NCBI GenBank assembly: GCA_018266555.1
Contig: JAFEAF010000018.1
Span: 1-64,000 of the forward strand
Direction: 5' to 3'
DNA from: Bacteroidota bacterium
Lineage (GTDB): Bacteria > Bacteroidota > Bacteroidia > Chitinophagales > Chitinophagaceae
Length of the DNA: 64,000 nucleotides
The position numbers were made by a program, and so were the translations under genes. Position 1 is the stretch's first letter, and every line of letters begins with the position of its first letter. Under the pieces are notes generated by a model. It was not told where the DNA came from. It did no database searches and was given only the letters and a program-made list of their open reading frames with translations. Shown here one piece after another: positions 8,769-18,594 of the stretch.

Positions 8769-9815
8769 ATGAGTGCTATAATCAAAACCGGCATCTGTTC
8801 TTTCGGATTAAGTGGCAAAGTATTTCATGCCCCGTTTATCCATGCCCATCCCGGATTTGAATTGACTGGAATTGTAGAAAGACATAACAACGATTCAAAG
8901 GCAAAATATCCGCAGGCAAAAGTTTTTCGTTCCGTAGAAGAATTGTGTGCAGATAAAAATATTGAATTGGTCATTGTTAATACGCCGGGTTACTTACATT
9001 TTGAACATGCAAAAGCTGCTTTATTAGCCGGTAAAAATATTTTGGTTGAAAAGCCATTCACTATCTCAGTGAAGGAAGCGGAAGAATTAATTGAATTGGC
9101 TGAAAAACAAAAATTGCAGATTACTATTTATCAAAACCGGCGTTATGATGGCGATTACCGGGCAGTAAAAAATATTATTGAGAAAAAATTGTTGGGTGAG
9201 CTTCGTTTTGTAGAAGTAAATTATAATCGCTTCCGGCCGAAATATGGAGGCAAACCGCATAAAGAAGGTGACCTGCCTGGCGCAGGAAACTTATATGATC
9301 TCAGTCCACACATGGTGGATCAGGTATTGCAATTATTCGGTTGGCCCATGGCAATTTTTGCGGATATATGGAAAATGAGGGATGATGTAATCGCTCCTGA
9401 TTATTTCAATTTGATTTTTTATTATGAAAAACTGAGGGTGCATCTCTCGGCTACCTCCATAAGCCGTGAACCCACCTGGGGATATATCTTACACGGCATG
9501 AAAGGAAGCTTTTTACAAAAACGCTCTGACCTGCAGGAAGAACAATTAACAGCAGGGGCGGTACCATCCATGAGCGATTGGTGCCAGGTACCCCGGAAGA
9601 CAGATGGTATATTGCATACTGAAATAAATGGTAAAGTGATCAGAAAAGAAACGACAATGACACCGGGAAATTATATGGGGTTGTTTGATGATCTTTATAA
9701 ATTTTTAACCGGTCAGGGTAAAAATCCTGTTCTTCCGGAGGATGGGTTAAAAACCGTAAAGATTATTGAAGCTGCTTTTCAAAGTGCAAATGCAGGAAAG
9801 ATTATTTCACTTTAA
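8769..9815 (+). CDS. Gfo/Idh/MocA-family NAD(P)-dependent oxidoreductase
   Basis: A 348-residue cytosolic oxidoreductase. The N-terminal Rossmann fold begins with GICSFGLSGKVFHAPF, and the family EKP motif (LVEKPFTIS, about residues 93-101) marks the catalytic lysine. The C-terminal alpha/beta domain carries GAGNLYDLSPHMVDQ, the usual substrate-side Asp/His region. Family members oxidise or reduce sugars, inositols or related cyclic alcohols; the substrate cannot be told. The FGLSGKVFHAPF start places it with the YhhX/YdgJ-like subgroup. It is followed 11 bases later by the PBP4-type gene, probably in one transcript. Confidence 0.88.
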   Translation: MSAIIKTGICSFGLSGKVFHAPFIHAHPGFELTGIVERHNNDSKAKYPQAKVFRSVEELCADKNIELVIVNTPGYLHFEHAKAALLAGKNILVEKPFTISVKEAEELIELAEKQKLQITIYQNRRYDGDYRAVKNIIEKKLLGELRFVEVNYNRFRPKYGGKPHKEGDLPGAGNLYDLSPHMVDQVLQLFGWPMAIFADIWKMRDDVIAPDYFNLIFYYEKLRVHLSATSISREPTWGYILHGMKGSFLQKRSDLQEEQLTAGAVPSMSDWCQVPRKTDGILHTEINGKVIRKETTMTPGNYMGLFDDLYKFLTGQGKNPVLPEDGLKTVKIIEAAFQSANAGKIISL

Positions 9816-9826
9816 ATGGAAGTAAA

Positions 9827-11176
9827 ATGAAAAGAAGAATAAAATACTTTAAGCAATTATTTATTATTAATTATTCATTATTTATTCTGGCAGGTTGTTC
9901 TGTTCAAAAACAAATATCCAGGTCCGCTCAGCAGGTGATTAACGATCCTTCACTTGCTACAGCGCATATCGGTATCAGCATTTTTAGCCCGACAGAAAAT
10001 AAATACTGGTACAATTATCAGGGCGATAAATATTTTACACCGGCCAGTAATACCAAGCTGGCTACCTGCTATGCAGCCATGAAATATTTAGGAGACAGTT
10101 TGGTTGGAATTTTAAAATCAGAAAATGATACAGCTATTTTTTTCCTTCCTGCTGCCGATCCCACATTGCTTCATCCTGATTTTAAAAATCAACCGGTAAT
10201 TGATTTTTTCAAAAACACAAACAAAAAAATATATACCACCGACAGTAAATGGCAAAGTACAGCATTGGGCTCCGGGTGGTCATGGGATGATTATGATGAA
10301 GACTATATGGCTGAAAGAAGCCCGTTGCCGGTATATGGCAATGTTTTAAAGTGGGTTCAGGATCATAACAATAGTAAAGAGCCGGCAGTACTATACTCAG
10401 ACCCTGAAGTGGATTGGAAGGTTGATTTTAATCCCGTGAATGCAAAAAGCTTTTCAGTAAAAAGAAATATCGGGGAAAATATGTATTGGCTTACCCAGGG
10501 AAATGAAAAATATAAAGAATTGGAAGTCCCGTTTGTGACTCATGGAATTCATTCTGCATTAGAACTCCTGCCTGATACTATTCATAAAACTATCGGGCTA
10601 CTGGATGCTGAGAAATTTCAACACCTGCTGAATCAAATAAACTTGCCTTTAACTCCTGTAAAAACTCAGGCAACGGACTCTCTTCTTAAAATCACCATGC
10701 ACCGCAGTGATAATTTTTTTGCTGAGCAATCATTGCTGATGGTAAGTAATAAACTTCTCGGTGTGATGAGTGATGAAAAAATTATTGACACTTTGCTGAA
10801 AACAGATTATAAGAATTTGCCGCAAAAACCTAATTGGGTGGATGGTTCTGGTCTCAGTCGTTATGATCTGTTTACTCCGCAGGACTTTGTTTCTATTTTA
10901 AATAAAATGAAAAACGAATTTGGAATAGAAAGAATCAAGGTCATTTTGCCAACCGGCAATACCGGAACATTAAAAAATTTATATAAGCCGGACAGCAATT
11001 ACATTTTTGCAAAGACCGGAACACTTTCCGGAGTGGTAGCGCTCAGTGGGTATTTATATACGAAAAAAAATAAGTTACTAATATTTTCTGTGTTGGTAAA
11101 TAATCATCGTTCCAGGGCAGCAAGTGTCAGAATAGCAGTAGAAAAATTCATAGAAAACATCAGGAATAAGTATTAG
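9827..11176 (+). CDS. dacB: D-alanyl-D-alanine carboxypeptidase/endopeptidase, PBP4 type (S13)
   Basis: A 449-residue S13-family penicillin-binding protein that trims or cleaves peptidoglycan peptide cross-links in the periplasm. All three serine-peptidase motifs are present: SNTK at residues 74-77 (nucleophile S74 and K77), SDN in HRSDNFF, and KTG in FAKTGTLSG. The N-terminus is a lipoprotein signal with lipobox LAGC (C24), which is unusual for classical PBP4 but common in Bacteroidota. The protein lacks much of the inserted accessory domain of E. coli DacB. It probably acts with the M23 peptidases and the GH3/hydrolase fusion encoded in this window. Confidence 0.88.
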   Translation: MKRRIKYFKQLFIINYSLFILAGCSVQKQISRSAQQVINDPSLATAHIGISIFSPTENKYWYNYQGDKYFTPASNTKLATCYAAMKYLGDSLVGILKSENDTAIFFLPAADPTLLHPDFKNQPVIDFFKNTNKKIYTTDSKWQSTALGSGWSWDDYDEDYMAERSPLPVYGNVLKWVQDHNNSKEPAVLYSDPEVDWKVDFNPVNAKSFSVKRNIGENMYWLTQGNEKYKELEVPFVTHGIHSALELLPDTIHKTIGLLDAEKFQHLLNQINLPLTPVKTQATDSLLKITMHRSDNFFAEQSLLMVSNKLLGVMSDEKIIDTLLKTDYKNLPQKPNWVDGSGLSRYDLFTPQDFVSILNKMKNEFGIERIKVILPTGNTGTLKNLYKPDSNYIFAKTGTLSGVVALSGYLYTKKNKLLIFSVLVNNHRSRAASVRIAVEKFIENIRNKY

Positions 11177-11239
11177 GCCAAGAGAAAAAAGATAAAGAGC
11201 GTTTAAATTCAGTGTTTTTCTTATTCTCCTTAATGCCCT

Positions 11240-13075
11240 TTATTTCCTAAACAACTTATCCAAATAATCTTTTTTAAATTCTATGTAAGTGGGGCTACCG
11301 TTAGGAGTACTATTCGGGGTACTGCATTTAAATAAATCTTCCACAAGAGTTTTCATTTCATTCCCCGAAAGTATTGTACCCGGCTTTATTGCCTGCTGCC
11401 AAGCTACGGATCGAATCAGTTTTTCTCTAGTTGAAAATTTCAGATCATTGCTGAAATGTTTGTATTGTTCCAGTAAAGATTCCATGATTTTTTTTTCATT
11501 TCCCTGCCCCACATCTGCAGGCGTCCCTTGTACTACAAAAGTATTTTTCCCAAATGATTCGATCATGTAACCGAGGTTTTGTAAATCGGGTAACAATTCT
11601 TCTAATACCGCAGCATCAGCAGGAGATAATTCTACGGTAACCGGAAACATACTTCTTTGTGCAGCTATTGTTTTTCCTTTGGTGGCTTCCAGCAATCGTT
11701 CATAGATTATTCGTTCATGTGCCGCTTGCTGATGAATAAGCAGAAAGCCGTTCGTGGATGAAACGATGAAGTAAGTGTTCAGTAACTGAGTTGGATCAAC
11801 TTCTTCGTGAGGCATGAAATGTGAAAGACGAGACAAATCTTCAGGCTTTTCAATTGACTCCCGAATTCCAACTCCTGACTCCTGGTTTTCTTTCGGACTC
11901 TCAAAGAAATTCTTCCATTGTTTCAACTCCCCTTTCTCAATAAAATGCGCTTGATGTTTTTGTGTAAACCCTTTGAAAATTGAAGTGGAAGCCGTTGCTT
12001 CTTCTTTTTGTTTGGTAAATGGTTGCTGAATAGATGGCAACTGCTGAATCGAAGCATCCAGGTCAAAATCCAAAGTGGGTGTTATGCTGAATTGTGCCAA
12101 TGAATGTTTCACTGCAGCCTGTAAAAAAGCGTAAATGATTTTTTCATCTTCAAATTTTATTTCCTGTTTGGTGGGATGAACATTTACATCCACCTGGGCT
12201 GGATCCAGTTCAATGAACAACACATACATGGGAAAACTATCTTTTGCTATCATTTTCTGGTAAGCGTTCATTACGGCATGATTCAGGTAAGGGCTTTTAA
12301 TAAAACGGTTGTTCACAAAAAAATACTGATCACCTCTTGTTTTTTTGGCAGTTTCCGGTTTGCCCACAAAGCCATAAATGTTCATGTAGTCAGTTTCTTC
12401 TTTTACCGAAACCAGTTTGGCGTTGTAATTATTTCCCAGCAGTTGCAGTATGCGTAGTTTCAGATTACCCTCATCAAGATGAAACAATTGCTGCCCGTTT
12501 GCAGTCAATGAAAAGAAAATATGGGGAAATGATAAAGCCACTCTTGTGAATTCATCGACAATATGCCGCATCTCAGCAGCATTGCTTTTTAAAAAACTTC
12601 TTCTTGCAGGAATATTGAAGAAAAGATTTTTCATGGAGATATTCGTTCCATTGGGCATGGCTACCGGTTCCTGCTTTTTTACAACACTGTTTTCTATTTC
12701 TATATAAGTGCCGGCATCGTCTTCTGCTCTTTTAGTTTTTAATTCTACCTGTGCCACTGCAGCTATTGAAGCCAATGCTTCTCCACGAAAACCCATGGTG
12801 CGGATATGAAACAGATCTTCTATTGTTTGAATTTTAGAAGTAGCGTGACGTTCAAAACTCATTCTTGCATCTGTTTCGCTCATGCCAGCGCCGTTATCAA
12901 TAACCTGGATTAGCGTTTTACCTGCATCCTGTATGATGAGTTGAACATTAGTGGCTCCTGCATCCACAGCATTTTCCAAGAGTTCTTTCACAGCGCTGGC
13001 AGGCCGTTGAATCACCTCACCCGCAGCGATCTGGTTGGCAATATGATCTGGAAGTAATAAAACTTTATCTGTCAC
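11240..13075 (-). CDS. mutL: DNA mismatch repair protein MutL
   Basis: MutL couples MutS mismatch recognition to strand incision. The GHKL ATPase domain is clear: ELLENAVDAGA (motif I), IDNGAGM (motif II), and FRGEALASIAAVA (motif III). The C-terminal dimerisation domain has QQAAHERI. I prefer the GTG at 13075, because AGGAG sits about 8 bases before it and the family normally begins at LLPDHIANQIAAGEV; an upstream ATG at 13144 would add 23 residues of poor quality. The interdomain linker contains a GGAGT-type repeated segment (11856-11885). It is convergent with the PBP4-type gene. Confidence 0.93.
   Translation of the reverse strand: MTDKVLLLPDHIANQIAAGEVIQRPASAVKELLENAVDAGATNVQLIIQDAGKTLIQVIDNGAGMSETDARMSFERHATSKIQTIEDLFHIRTMGFRGEALASIAAVAQVELKTKRAEDDAGTYIEIENSVVKKQEPVAMPNGTNISMKNLFFNIPARRSFLKSNAAEMRHIVDEFTRVALSFPHIFFSLTANGQQLFHLDEGNLKLRILQLLGNNYNAKLVSVKEETDYMNIYGFVGKPETAKKTRGDQYFFVNNRFIKSPYLNHAVMNAYQKMIAKDSFPMYVLFIELDPAQVDVNVHPTKQEIKFEDEKIIYAFLQAAVKHSLAQFSITPTLDFDLDASIQQLPSIQQPFTKQKEEATASTSIFKGFTQKHQAHFIEKGELKQWKNFFESPKENQESGVGIRESIEKPEDLSRLSHFMPHEEVDPTQLLNTYFIVSSTNGFLLIHQQAAHERIIYERLLEATKGKTIAAQRSMFPVTVELSPADAAVLEELLPDLQNLGYMIESFGKNTFVVQGTPADVGQGNEKKIMESLLEQYKHFSNDLKFSTREKLIRSVAWQQAIKPGTILSGNEMKTLVEDLFKCSTPNSTPNGSPTYIEFKKDYLDKLFRK
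11856..11885 (-). repeat. GGAGTC-type repeat inside the MutL linker
   Basis: On the minus strand this segment reads as three GGAGT(C) units: AGGAGTC, AGGAGTT and GGGAGTC. It encodes NQESGVGIRES in the poorly conserved linker between the MutL ATPase and C-terminal domains. Such GGAGTC strings are familiar as simple repeats in intergenic DNA of this bacterial group, so it may be an in-frame insertion. Confidence 0.35.
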
Positions 13076-13305
13076 ACTTTTTTTCTCCTGGATCAAAAAT
13101 ACGGGTTTTACAGGAGGCTTGCGGAAGAACAAAACACATAACACGGCAATTTTATCGGATAAAAAAATTGCAGAAAAATTAACGTTTCACTTTTTATTCA
13201 ATGATAGATGCCGGAATATAATTTAATAGAGAAAAAATAGTGTTTTTCGTTGAAAACTCTAACGAAAACCTAATAAGATTATTAAATAAACACTTTTTAT
13301 TAGAG

Positions 13306-13313
13306 TACTTTTG
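13306..13313 (+). promoter_or_regulatory. Bacteroidota -7 promoter box for the GT20 receptor gene
   Basis: TACTTTTG is an exact TAnnTTTG match, 55 bases before the ATG at 13369. Transcription starting about 7 bases downstream would leave a leader of about 50 bases. This rules out the in-frame ATG at 13240, which lies upstream of the promoter. No convincing -33 element was seen. Confidence 0.55.
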
Positions 13314-13368
13314 CAGCAGAACCATCGCTCACTCCCAGCCTGAAAAGTGTATCAGAAAAAATTGTCTT

Positions 13369-15591
13369 ATGAAATTGAATTTTGCCCTTATACTTTCCAT
13401 CATTGTTGCAGTAGGCCTGGTAGCGCTGGTATTTACTGTTTTCCAAAGCTCCAATGAAAAAGACAGCCTGATTAATGAACTGGAAGCAAGAACGGAACAG
13501 ATTGCAAAAGATTTTTATTCTAATGGGCTCAATTTTATAGAAACGAATAGTGCTGAAAGAGTAACACATTTTACAGACAGCATTTGCCGCCAATATAATT
13601 TACTCGGGATTGCAATTCATTATAACAATGACAGCGTCGTGGTTTCAAACCCATCTATTCGGCCTTACCTGAACAATTCTTCGGATTATATTTCCCGATC
13701 TATTAACGCTGATACGACTGTGGGAGATTTTTTTAAAATAAATGGGAAACAAATATATCAATTCATCAAACCGGTAAATAAATCGGATATCTCCAGCAGC
13801 GTCATAATTTTTTATACGGATGCACAATACATCAAAAATATGATCAGCAGTATCTGGATGAGAAATTTTGTGCGGTGGTTCATCCAGGCGTTAGTAGTTT
13901 CATTTGTTATCATTATTATCATTCGATGGGGAATTTTTAACCCGATCAATAAAATTGTGAATTGGGTGAAAGCGGCAAGGTCTGGTAACCTGGAACAATT
14001 AAAAGGAAAACCCCCTCCAAGGTTTTTAGCTCCGCTCCATAAAGAGATAGTCAATATCACGAAAGCAATGCACGAAGCAAAAGCAGTGGCAGAAGAAGAG
14101 GCGAGGTTGCGATCGCAAGCGGAATCAATTTGGACCCCGGAGCGGTTGAAAATAGAAATGGAAAATATACTGGAAAATAAAAAAATGGTGGTGGTTTCCA
14201 ATAGAGAACCATACATGCATATTCATTCCGGTAAAGATATTAAATGCATCATGCCGGCCAGTGGAATGATCACCGCTATGGAGCCTGTACTCAAAGCTTG
14301 CGGCGGGCTATGGATTGCATCGGGAACAGGTGATGCAGATAAAGAAGTATCCGACAAGAATGATAAATTAAAAGTTCCGCCCGAAGAACCCACATACACA
14401 TTGCGAAGAGTCTGGCTCACCAAAGAAGAGGAAGATCACTATTATTATGGTTTTTCCAACGAAGGTCTTTGGCCTTTATGCCATATTGCTCATACAAGGC
14501 CTACGTTCAGAAAAGATGATTGGGATTATTATAAAAAAGTGAATACAGATTTTGCGAAAGCGGTGATTGAAGAAACTGTGGATGATGAAGAGCCTTTTGT
14601 ATTAATTCAGGATTATCATTTTGCCTTGCTGCCTGCATTGATAAAACAAGAAAAGCCAGGAGCTAAAGTGGCGCTCTTCTGGCATATCCCATGGCCTAAT
14701 CCCGAATCTTTTGGAATTTGCCCGTGGCAAAGAGATATCTTAACAGGTATGTTGGGAGCCGATCTTATCGGTTTTCATACGCAATATCATTGCAATCATT
14801 TTTTAGAAACAGTAAACAATTCTCTTGAGTCCAGAGTATTGTGGGAAAATTTTTCTGTGAACAAAGGCGGGCATACTACGCTGGTAAAACCATTTCCTAT
14901 CAGCATTGCATTTACATTAAAGGATTATGATAATTCTGAAAATAAAAAAGATCCCTCACTTTTACTTAGTCATTATAATATCAGTTCAGAATATATTGGA
15001 ATAGGTGTGGATCGGATTGACTATACCAAAGGCATCATAGAAAAATTTTTAGCAATAGAGAGGTTTCTTGAAAAAAATCCATTTTACCAGGGAAAGTTCA
15101 CTTTTGTTCAGATCGGTGCTCCGAGCCGAACGCTTATCAAAACATATTCTGATATGGTGAGCGCCGTAGAAAAAGAAGCGGAACGAATCAATTGGAAATT
15201 CAAATCAAAAAACTGGAAGCCGATTCTTTTGCTGAAACACCATCATAGTCATGAAGAGATTGCCCCATATTACGCATCTGCGGATTTGTGCATGGTCACT
15301 TCGCTGCATGATGGGATGAACCTTGTGGCAAAAGAATTTGTAGCGGCAAGAACGCAATCAGACGGCGTTCTTATTCTCAGTCGTTTCGCCGGAGCTTCGC
15401 AGGAAATGCAGGGAGCCATCATTGTAAATCCTTATGATATTGAAAAAACAGCCGATGCCATTAGAACAGCGCTTGAAATGCCCCTGGAAGAACAGCAATT
15501 CCGGATGAAGCAAATGCGTCAATCTATTGTAGGAAATAATATTTATTTCTGGGCAGCAAAACTACTCAGAACAATGGCTGCTATTCATTAA
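13369..15591 (+). CDS. membrane-anchored sensor/HAMP-like protein fused to a GT20 trehalose-6-phosphate synthase domain
   Basis: A 740-residue fusion. Residues 4-26 are a transmembrane helix, about 27-165 an extracytoplasmic domain, about 166-190 a second helix, about 190-245 a HAMP-like and coiled-coil linker (NPINKIVNWVKAARSGNL), and about 272-735 a complete GT20 domain. GT20 enzymes make trehalose 6-phosphate from UDP-glucose and glucose 6-phosphate. The donor-binding residues match OtsA: R549 and K554 in VDRIDYTKG, and D648 to E656 in DGMNLVAKE; HIPWPNPE is also present. The start was chosen from the promoter at 13306 and the signal-anchor sequence. No phosphatase (otsB) is nearby. Another GT20 product, such as glucosylglycerol phosphate, is possible. 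Confidence 0.85.
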   Translation: MKLNFALILSIIVAVGLVALVFTVFQSSNEKDSLINELEARTEQIAKDFYSNGLNFIETNSAERVTHFTDSICRQYNLLGIAIHYNNDSVVVSNPSIRPYLNNSSDYISRSINADTTVGDFFKINGKQIYQFIKPVNKSDISSSVIIFYTDAQYIKNMISSIWMRNFVRWFIQALVVSFVIIIIIRWGIFNPINKIVNWVKAARSGNLEQLKGKPPPRFLAPLHKEIVNITKAMHEAKAVAEEEARLRSQAESIWTPERLKIEMENILENKKMVVVSNREPYMHIHSGKDIKCIMPASGMITAMEPVLKACGGLWIASGTGDADKEVSDKNDKLKVPPEEPTYTLRRVWLTKEEEDHYYYGFSNEGLWPLCHIAHTRPTFRKDDWDYYKKVNTDFAKAVIEETVDDEEPFVLIQDYHFALLPALIKQEKPGAKVALFWHIPWPNPESFGICPWQRDILTGMLGADLIGFHTQYHCNHFLETVNNSLESRVLWENFSVNKGGHTTLVKPFPISIAFTLKDYDNSENKKDPSLLLSHYNISSEYIGIGVDRIDYTKGIIEKFLAIERFLEKNPFYQGKFTFVQIGAPSRTLIKTYSDMVSAVEKEAERINWKFKSKNWKPILLLKHHHSHEEIAPYYASADLCMVTSLHDGMNLVAKEFVAARTQSDGVLILSRFAGASQEMQGAIIVNPYDIEKTADAIRTALEMPLEEQQFRMKQMRQSIVGNNIYFWAAKLLRTMAAIH

Positions 15592-15680
15592 AATTTATCC
15601 GCAATTAACGCCCGGTATTTCATTAATTCGAGTTCTCAACCTGATTTTGGGTTAAATTGCAACTCCATCAATGAAGCCGC

Positions 15681-18554
15681 ATGAAAAAATTTCTTTTGCT
15701 ATCTCTTTTTTTTATTTCTCAGTTTATAACGCAAGCACAATTTAAAAGCAGTATTAATGCACTACAATGGACTGACAGTGTTTTTAAAACCCTCAGCGAT
15801 GATGAAAAGATTGCACAGCTCATCGTGATCCGTGCTTTTTCTACAAAACAAGAAGATGTTACCAAAGTAGCTGACCTGATCAAAACATACAATGTAGGTT
15901 CTTTATGTTTTTTTCAAAGCGGACCGGTACGACAGGCGGTAGCTACAAATTATTATCAAAGTATCGCTAAAACTCCTTTGCTGGTTACTATTGATGGAGA
16001 ATGGGGATTGGGCATGAGGCTTGACAGCGTTAATAAATATCCTTATCAACTTACATTGGGAGCTTTACCGGATGCAAATCTTATTTACCGGATGGGGCTA
16101 GCAGTAGGCGAACAATGCAAGCGAATTGGGGTGCAGGTTAATTTTGCCCCGGTAGTTGATATCAACAATAACCCGAATAATCCCGTAATCGGCTTTCGTT
16201 CTTTTGGAGAGAGTAAAAATAAGGTCACCAGGTTTGGATTAGCATATATGAAAGGGATGCAGGATGCCGGTATCATGGCTTGTGCCAAACATTTCCCTGG
16301 ACATGGCGATGTGGATGTGGATTCTCATTTGGATCTTCCGGTGATTAATAAATCCATGGAACAACTTGACTCATTGGAATTGGTGCCTTTTGAAGCTTTA
16401 TTTAATGCCGGTGTAGGAAGTGTGATGATTGCACATTTATATATTCCGGCTATTGATAATACTGCGAATACCGCAACATCACTTTCGAAAAATAATGTAA
16501 CAGGCTTGCTGAGAAATAAACTCAATTATAAAGGACTTACATTCACCGATGCGCTTGAAATGAAAGGCGTAGCAAAGTATTGGCCCGGTGGAGAAGCAGC
16601 AGTGCAGGCGTTGATTGCGGGAAATGATATGCTTTGTTTACCCGAAAGCGTACCGGATGCCATAGATGCTATAAAGAAAGCGATCAGCACAAAAAGATTG
16701 AGTTGGGATGATATTAATAGTAAAGTCAAAAAAGTGTTGCTCTCGAAATATGACCTGGGATTAAATCACTGGAAACCGGTGGATACCACAAATCTTGTGA
16801 ATGATCTGAATAAAAAAACAAATGAAATTTGTTATGCAGTAGCAAAGAAAACAATCACCATACTGAATGGATCGTCAATCATTCCTGAATCTGCGAAAAA
16901 AATCGCTTATGTGGGTATTGGTGTTACACAGCCAAATACTTTGAGCCAAAGATTAAAGGATAAATGGAATGCAGACTGCTATTTTATTCCATACAATGAC
17001 AGCTCAACCAAGGCTTCTGAAATTTCAAAATCAGTTCTGAACGGAAATTATGATGCTGTTGTGATCGGCATTCATGGGTTCTCATTAAAGCCCATGAATA
17101 ACTACGGATTTACAGATGTTTCATTGCAACTATGGAATCAATTGCAATTTACAAATCCGATAACACTTGTTTTTGGGAATGTATTGGCTACAAAAAATTT
17201 CTGTTCTGCTAAAAACCTGGTTTCCTGCTACCAGGATGATGATATTACGCAGCAGGCAGCCTCAGATCTTTTAAATGGAGCTTTTACAACTGAAGGAACT
17301 TTGCCGGTATCCGTTTGTGAATTCAAATACGGAGCTGGTATATTACAAAAAGCAGAAATTCCTGATTTAACCATTGAAAAGAAAAAATTTAAAATAGTTG
17401 ATTCCATTGCAGAAGATGCCATTACACAGCAGGCTTTTCCGGGTTGTGTAATTCTTGCGGTGCATAACGGTCAAATTGTTTATCACAAAGCATTTGGTAA
17501 TTATAAGTACGAACCTTCTCCAGCGATGAATTTCGGAAGCATTTTTGACCTGGCATCCGTGACAAAAATTTCAGCTACTACTATCTCCCTCATGCGTTTA
17601 TATGATGAAGGCAAATTTGATTTAAATAAAACATTGGGTGATTATCTGCCCTGGACAAGGGGGACCGATAAGGCACATCTCACAATGCATGATATTTTAT
17701 TACACCAGGCGGGTCTTGTTGCCGATATTCCTTTTTATAAAGAAGAAATAGACCCGGTTACCAAATTGCCCAATCCTGCAGTGTTTTCTGAAAAAGTAAA
17801 GCCCGGTTTTACCATTCGGGTAGCAGAAAATCTTTATATGAGGAATGATTGGGAGGACACTATGTTTCGGAGAATCTTAGATAGTAAGTTAGGGCCGCAG
17901 GGAAAATATGTGTACAGCGATAATGATTTTATTTTACTGGGAAAAATTGTTGAGGCAATTACAGGTATGACGCTGGATCAATATGTGCAGAAAACATTTT
18001 ATAGTAAAATGGGCTTGGAAACAACAGGATTCAAACCGAGAAATCGTTTTCCCGTGAGTCGGGTGGTACCAACAGAAACAGATCAATATTTCCGGCATCA
18101 AACTTTAGAAGCTGACGTACATGATGAAGGCGCTGCTATGTTCGGGGGTGTGTCCGGGCATGCAGGACTGTTTTCCGATGCGTATGATCTATCCATGTTG
18201 TATCAAATGTTACTGAATGGCGGTGAAATGAATGATGAACGATTCATCAAGCCGGAAACAATAAAACTTTTTTCATCTTACCACAGTGATATCAGTCGCC
18301 GGGGCTATGGTTTTGATAAACCTGAAAAGGATAATGCATCGAGAAAAGAACCCTATCCTTCTTCTCTGGTTTCACCCGCAACTTTCGGGCATACGGGCTA
18401 TACAGGTACCTGCGTGTGGGTGGATCCGAAATACAATATCGTTTATGTTTTTTTGAGTAATCGTGTGTATCCTTCAAGAAGCCATAATAATCTTTCAAAA
18501 TTAAATGTCCGGGGAAAAATCCAGGATGCGATTTATCGTGCATTAGGTATGTGA
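15681..18554 (+). CDS. exported GH3 (NagZ-like) / serine beta-lactamase-like hydrolase fusion
   Basis: A 957-residue two-enzyme protein with a signal peptide (about 1-19, ending TQAQ). Residues about 35-400 are a GH3 N-terminal domain of the NagZ type: KHFPGHGD at 203-210 with DSH to H216, and FTDALEM with the likely nucleophile D290. NagZ enzymes remove N-acetylglucosamine from muropeptides. Residues about 575-950 are a class C beta-lactamase/AmpH-like serine hydrolase: SVTK at 626-629, YSDND at 745-749 and HTG at 904-906. This suggests a periplasmic enzyme acting on both the sugar and peptide parts of cell-wall fragments. It starts 89 bases after the GT20 gene and may be cotranscribed. Confidence 0.88.
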   Translation: MKKFLLLSLFFISQFITQAQFKSSINALQWTDSVFKTLSDDEKIAQLIVIRAFSTKQEDVTKVADLIKTYNVGSLCFFQSGPVRQAVATNYYQSIAKTPLLVTIDGEWGLGMRLDSVNKYPYQLTLGALPDANLIYRMGLAVGEQCKRIGVQVNFAPVVDINNNPNNPVIGFRSFGESKNKVTRFGLAYMKGMQDAGIMACAKHFPGHGDVDVDSHLDLPVINKSMEQLDSLELVPFEALFNAGVGSVMIAHLYIPAIDNTANTATSLSKNNVTGLLRNKLNYKGLTFTDALEMKGVAKYWPGGEAAVQALIAGNDMLCLPESVPDAIDAIKKAISTKRLSWDDINSKVKKVLLSKYDLGLNHWKPVDTTNLVNDLNKKTNEICYAVAKKTITILNGSSIIPESAKKIAYVGIGVTQPNTLSQRLKDKWNADCYFIPYNDSSTKASEISKSVLNGNYDAVVIGIHGFSLKPMNNYGFTDVSLQLWNQLQFTNPITLVFGNVLATKNFCSAKNLVSCYQDDDITQQAASDLLNGAFTTEGTLPVSVCEFKYGAGILQKAEIPDLTIEKKKFKIVDSIAEDAITQQAFPGCVILAVHNGQIVYHKAFGNYKYEPSPAMNFGSIFDLASVTKISATTISLMRLYDEGKFDLNKTLGDYLPWTRGTDKAHLTMHDILLHQAGLVADIPFYKEEIDPVTKLPNPAVFSEKVKPGFTIRVAENLYMRNDWEDTMFRRILDSKLGPQGKYVYSDNDFILLGKIVEAITGMTLDQYVQKTFYSKMGLETTGFKPRNRFPVSRVVPTETDQYFRHQTLEADVHDEGAAMFGGVSGHAGLFSDAYDLSMLYQMLLNGGEMNDERFIKPETIKLFSSYHSDISRRGYGFDKPEKDNASRKEPYPSSLVSPATFGHTGYTGTCVWVDPKYNIVYVFLSNRVYPSRSHNNLSKLNVRGKIQDAIYRALGM

Positions 18555-18594
18555 TTTTCTATTTTTAAAATCAGCTTTTCAAAACGCATTTTAT

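Noticed and set aside
13240-13368. 43-codon N-terminal extension of the GT20 receptor
   Set aside because: It would start upstream of the -7 box at 13306, and its sequence does not look like a signal or domain; the ATG at 13369 begins a normal membrane anchor.
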